DNA from: Nitrososphaeraceae archaeon
GTDB lineage: Archaea; Thermoproteota; Nitrososphaeria; Nitrososphaerales; Nitrosopumilaceae
Assembly: GCA_025922755.1 (NCBI GenBank)
Contig: JAICHE010000071.1
Span: 1-6,267, forward strand
Reading direction: 5' to 3'
DNA: 6,267 bases
Part shown: one piece after another, positions 4,970 to 6,267 of the stretch
Numbering within the stretch: position 1 is the first letter of the stretch
How the letters are laid out: each line of letters opens with the position of its first letter
Translations under genes and position numbers: made by a program
The notes under the pieces: model-generated
The model's database searches: none
What the model was told of the DNA's origin: nothing
Seen by the model: the letters and a program-made list of their open reading frames with translations, nothing else

Positions 4970-5086
4970 TTATGTCATCGCCGCTTTAACTTCAATTCTA
5001 CACAAATCTTTCCGGCATGAACGACAAAAATACTCGCATGTTGAATTTTTGCATCCGCAATTACAGGTGCATGTATAATCATTCAA
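4970..5086 (-). CDS. 8-Cys metal-binding micro-protein (38 aa)
   Basis: A 38-codon frame with a TTG start (TTG AAT GAT TAT). It begins (M)NDYTCTCNCGCKNSTC and continues EYFCRSCRKDLC. Cysteines are at 6, 8, 10, 12, 17, 21, 24 and 29, so eight of 38 residues. The spacing (C-x-C-x-C-x-C, then C-x3-C-x2-C-x4-C) can hold two zinc ions or a small metal cluster, as in zinc ribbons or metallothionein-like peptides. No ATG occurs in frame after the upstream TAG (about 5114), so the start is TTG unless it has been lost by mutation: a partial copy at 5956-6063 starts ATG AGT TTT TTG AAT GAT. A TATA-like TATTATAATT (5153-5162) predicts a leader of about 45 nt. The plus-strand frame over this region (4833-5078) is the antisense of this gene plus spacer. 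Metal binding is inferred. Confidence 0.6.
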   Translation of the reverse strand: MNDYTCTCNCGCKNSTCEYFCRSCRKDLCRIEVKAAMT

Positions 5087-5090
5087 AAAA
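5068..5090 (-). repeat. Repeat unit A, start of the 8-Cys gene
   Basis: TGCA, one variable base, then GTATAATCATTCAAAAAA on the plus strand. It recurs in the same orientation at 6036-6058 with one mismatch in 23. The similarity extends leftward to 28 of 32 positions. On the minus strand it encodes FLNDYTC in both copies. Confidence 0.75.
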
Positions 5091-5135
5091 TGAGTCCCGA
5101 CAGACTCGAGATTCTATTCCTCTAAATTGAACTAA

Positions 5136-5154
5136 ATTCAAAAAATTCATCAAT
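5136..5154 (-). repeat. Repeat unit B
   Basis: ATTCAAAAAATTCATCAAT on the plus strand matches 6049-6067 at 18 of 19 positions. On the minus strand both contain an ATG followed by codons for [N/S]FLN. Unit C at 6027-6067 therefore combines the upstream side of B with the coding side of A. Confidence 0.5.
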
Positions 5155-5295
5155 TATAATACACGCATCTCACTAATAAAGCGTCTAATGTGTCTTAGAA
5201 TGGATTAAGGAATTAATTCTGTTATTTTTTCATTGTGAATGTTTTACAAAACCAGTTGTTGCAGTAATTTTCTTCTTTATCAAATTCTGTTTTAT

Positions 5296-5302
5296 AAAAA
5301 AA
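5296..5302 (-). terminator. T7 terminator after the PEFG gene
   Basis: A T7 run on the minus strand, 24 nt after the TAA stop, with no GC-rich stem. It is a standard archaeal oligo-T terminator. Confidence 0.55.
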
Positions 5303-5315
5303 CGAAATTATATAA
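5303..5315 (+). promoter_or_regulatory. BRE plus TATA element, possible antisense promoter
   Basis: CGAAA followed directly by TTATATAA on the plus strand is close to an ideal archaeal BRE/TATA pair. It would start transcription near 5338, antisense to the 3' end of the PEFG gene. The TATA core is palindromic, so it could also face left, but the purine-rich BRE lies on the side that favours rightward firing. Confidence 0.4.
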
Positions 5316-5326
5316 TGTTAGAATCT

Positions 5327-5953
5327 TTATTTGGAGATATTTGGAATGAATGAAAGTTTGTTTTTTGTACTCATGATTACCAAGGTAGTGATTGCTATTC
5401 CTAAAATAACTGGTACAATGGCGCCGAATTCGGGAATCACAAATGTTCCCATAACATGGATAACTTCACCTTGTGGGCCAGAAAATGGAGGGTAAAGTCC
5501 TACCCCTTGTAAGGTAATTTGGACATTGACGCTGTCATCAGTTAATTGGGCTTCGGTTAGATGATTTCCAATACCAACATGTTGATGGATCATAGTCTCC
5601 GATAAAATTACTTTGTCGTTTTGAGTTATCATGATATCATAGTTGACATGCTGTAAAAGTTTCCCATCCTTATCAGTAAACGATAGATTAACACCCATAC
5701 GTTCACCTTTTACAGGTTCTGTAATGGTCAAAAGAACCCAAATAGAGCCATCCGATGAAACCGTTTCGGTTTTAATCATTGATCCGGTGTGGTGACCACC
5801 TAGAATTAGATTTGTTTTTGTTTGCACTTCCTCAGCAAAAGCATAGGTGTCTGAACCACCAATAACAAGCATTGGGACTGACAAAATAAGAAATACAACA
5901 TATGAAGAATAAATCAATCTCTTTTGATTTAGGTCTAAACTACCTATCCACAT
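5327..5953 (-). CDS. Secreted PEFG-CTERM domain protein
   Basis: A 208-residue exported protein. Residues 1-13 are polar with K11-R12, followed by a signal-peptide core (about 14-33) and a likely cleavage site after YAFA (40). The mature domain is a beta-sandwich-like region; GVNLSFTDKDGKLLQHVNYD (87-106) and DSVNVQITLQGVGLYPPFSG (140-159) are its recognisable strands. It is fairly rich in His: H54, H55, H102, H123, H125, H131 and H166. The C-terminus is P174-E175-F176-G177, a hydrophobic helix (178-194), then a basic tail. That tripartite end is the PEFG-CTERM signal of Nitrososphaerota, thought to be processed for surface sorting. Close relatives are common surface proteins there, and the His pattern could bind copper or another metal, but that is inference. 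Transcription probably starts about 22 nt upstream, inside a palindrome. The downstream T7 marks the end of the unit. Confidence 0.93.
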   Translation of the reverse strand: MWIGSLDLNQKRLIYSSYVVFLILSVPMLVIGGSDTYAFAEEVQTKTNLILGGHHTGSMIKTETVSSDGSIWVLLTITEPVKGERMGVNLSFTDKDGKLLQHVNYDIMITQNDKVILSETMIHQHVGIGNHLTEAQLTDDSVNVQITLQGVGLYPPFSGPQGEVIHVMGTFVIPEFGAIVPVILGIAITTLVIMSTKNKLSFIPNISK

Positions 5954-5959
5954 TTTTAG

Positions 5960-5980
5960 AATTCACACTTCATGTGAATT
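5960..5980. promoter_or_regulatory. 8-bp palindrome over the PEFG transcription start (candidate operator)
   Basis: AATTCACA (5960-5967) and TGTGAATT (5973-5980) are perfect inverted repeats with a 5-nt centre. The site lies 6 nt before the ATG at 5953, and the transcription start predicted from the TATA box (about 5975) falls inside it. That is a classic repressor position; an RNA hairpin at the mRNA 5' end is the alternative. Confidence 0.55.
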
Positions 5981-5997
5981 TTCTCCGTGATGGAATA

Positions 5998-6006
5998 GAT
6001 ATTTAC
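5998..6006 (-). promoter_or_regulatory. TATA box of the PEFG gene
   Basis: GTAAATATC on the minus strand, centred about 6002, predicts transcription from about 5975 and a leader of roughly 22 nt before the ATG at 5953. Confidence 0.5.
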
Positions 6007-6035
6007 AATTTGAAATTTTCCATCATAATTGAAGA

Positions 6036-6067
6036 TGCAAGTATAATCATTCAAAAAACTCATCAAT
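6036..6067 (-). repeat. Repeat unit C, mosaic of units A and B
   Basis: Positions 6036-6058 match unit A (22 of 23) and 6049-6067 match unit B (18 of 19), all in the same orientation. The overlap is ATTCAAAAAA. Confidence 0.55.
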
Positions 6068-6075
6068 AAAAATAG

Positions 6076-6186
6076 GCAACACTATGTATTAAGAAGTTCC
6101 TTTGCTCCACAAAACATCTAGAAAGATACGTTGATGCTGAAAAGTTCAAATTTGTTTGGATAACAGACCGTTCTGTTGTCTGTTAA
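6076..6186 (+). pseudogene. Start-less coding-like fragment
   Basis: Thirty-six sense codons between TAG (6073-6075) and TAA (6184-6186) with no ATG, GTG or TTG. It reads as a plausible protein end: KHLERYVDAEKFKFVWITD (residues 13-31), then RSVVC and stop. Codon choice resembles that of the neighbours. FxFVWITD is reminiscent of the WITDG stretch in some type II restriction enzymes, but eight residues cannot establish that. It is best described as the remnant of a gene whose front is gone, or chance. Confidence 0.25.
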
Positions 6187-6205
6187 AATATTTAGAATAT
6201 TTTTT
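6161..6205 (+). terminator. Tandem hairpins and T-tract
   Basis: TAACAGAC (6161-6168) and GTCTGTTA (6178-6185) form a perfect 8-bp stem with a 9-nt loop. They are followed by AAAATATT/AATATTTT (6185-6192/6196-6203) with a 3-nt loop, running into a T6 run (6200-6205). On the plus strand this is a terminator-like end directly at the stop of the start-less fragment, which supports a once-functional gene there. The second stem is AT only. Confidence 0.45.
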
Positions 6206-6267
6206 GATTTAATTTGTATTTTAAAACTAGAAAAAGTTGTCACAATTAATGCAATGAGACTACCTTA

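Larger units (their letters stand above)
5087..5326. other. Spacer between the 8-Cys gene and the PEFG gene
   Basis: No sound gene. The minus strand holds the 8-Cys leader region, repeat B (5136-5154), a 23-codon frame at 5079-5150 (starting MNFLN) that overlaps the TTG start of the 8-Cys gene by 8 nt, and a small inverted repeat GAGTC-N6-GACTC (5092-5107). A start-less stretch ending at 5222 reads KEENYCNNWFCKTF on the minus strand and may be a decayed finger. The T7 terminator and a TATA element sit at the right end. Confidence 0.5.
5956..6063 (-). pseudogene. Decayed partial copy of the 8-Cys micro-gene
   Basis: A 35-codon frame starting MSFLNDYTC, then IFNYDGK. The first nine codons match the start of the gene at 4970-5086 (FLNDYTC), with DNA identity of 28 of 32 in the best part. 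After that the cysteines are lost: the series C-T-C-N-C-G reads C-I-F-N-Y-D here, and the remaining sequence is unrelated. The frame ends 2 nt before the ATG of the PEFG gene, and its second half is the promoter and palindrome of that gene. I read it as a 5' fragment left by duplication or recombination, not a working metal protein. It could still act as a short upstream frame if transcription begins further right. Confidence 0.45.

Noticed and set aside
4833..5078. Plus-strand 81-codon frame with TTG start
   Set aside because: Its second part is the exact antisense of the 8-Cys gene and its front is AT-rich spacer; no start signals.
5222..5295. Minus-strand stretch reading KEENYCNNWFCKTF, as another zinc micro-gene
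   Set aside because: No start codon in frame and only two cysteines; at most a remnant.
1..6267. CRISPR array, insertion sequence or att site
   Set aside because: No regularly spaced repeats, transposase-like frame or terminal inverted repeats seen; the only longer direct repeat is the A/C pair.

Overview
The window is AT-rich archaeal DNA, most likely from an ammonia-oxidising Nitrososphaerota (Thaumarchaeota) of the Nitrosopumilus/Nitrosarchaeum type. The strongest clue is a secreted protein whose C-terminus carries PEFG followed by a hydrophobic helix and a basic tail, the PEFG-CTERM sorting signal typical of these organisms. TATA boxes about 26 nt from start codons, short or absent leaders and bare T-tract terminators are also archaeal. 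The assignment is inference from sequence features; no search was run.

Layout. 1-1756 (+): an ATP-binding-type universal stress protein, then a 406-residue CPA2 cation:proton antiporter with a DD ion-binding pair and no regulatory TrkA domain. 1763-2407 (-): a membrane-anchored or secreted thaumarchaeal-type hypothetical, convergent with the antiporter, whose Shine-Dalgarno site points to an AUA rather than the ATG start. 2555-2779 (-): a very basic 74-residue protein. 3009-3590 (-): a Trp-rich helical protein followed by a 35-residue Cys/His protein. 3596-3944: a divergent promoter region with an 11-bp inverted repeat over the TATA box and, on the right, a 32-residue zinc-finger reading frame. 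3945-4475 (+): a membrane-anchored hypothetical. 4487-5086 (-): an 8-Cys micro-protein, a second 32-residue zinc finger and a hypothetical of 90-106 residues, possibly one transcript. 5327-5953 (-): the PEFG-CTERM protein, with a palindrome over its predicted transcription start. 5956-6267: a decayed copy of the start of the 8-Cys gene and an orphan coding-like fragment ending in a terminator-like structure.

The most notable feature is a set of four tiny Cys-rich reading frames (32-38 codons, at 3009, 3768, 4767 and 4970) that length cut-offs would miss. Two are recognisably related treble-clef-like fingers (NCxxC...C[ST]xxC), and the 8-Cys gene has a damaged partial duplicate about 1 kb away. 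Together they suggest an accessory region where micro zinc-binding genes are gained, duplicated and lost. What they do is not evident from the sequence. The stress protein and antiporter form a plausible ion/pH homeostasis pair; the other genes show no obvious shared pathway.
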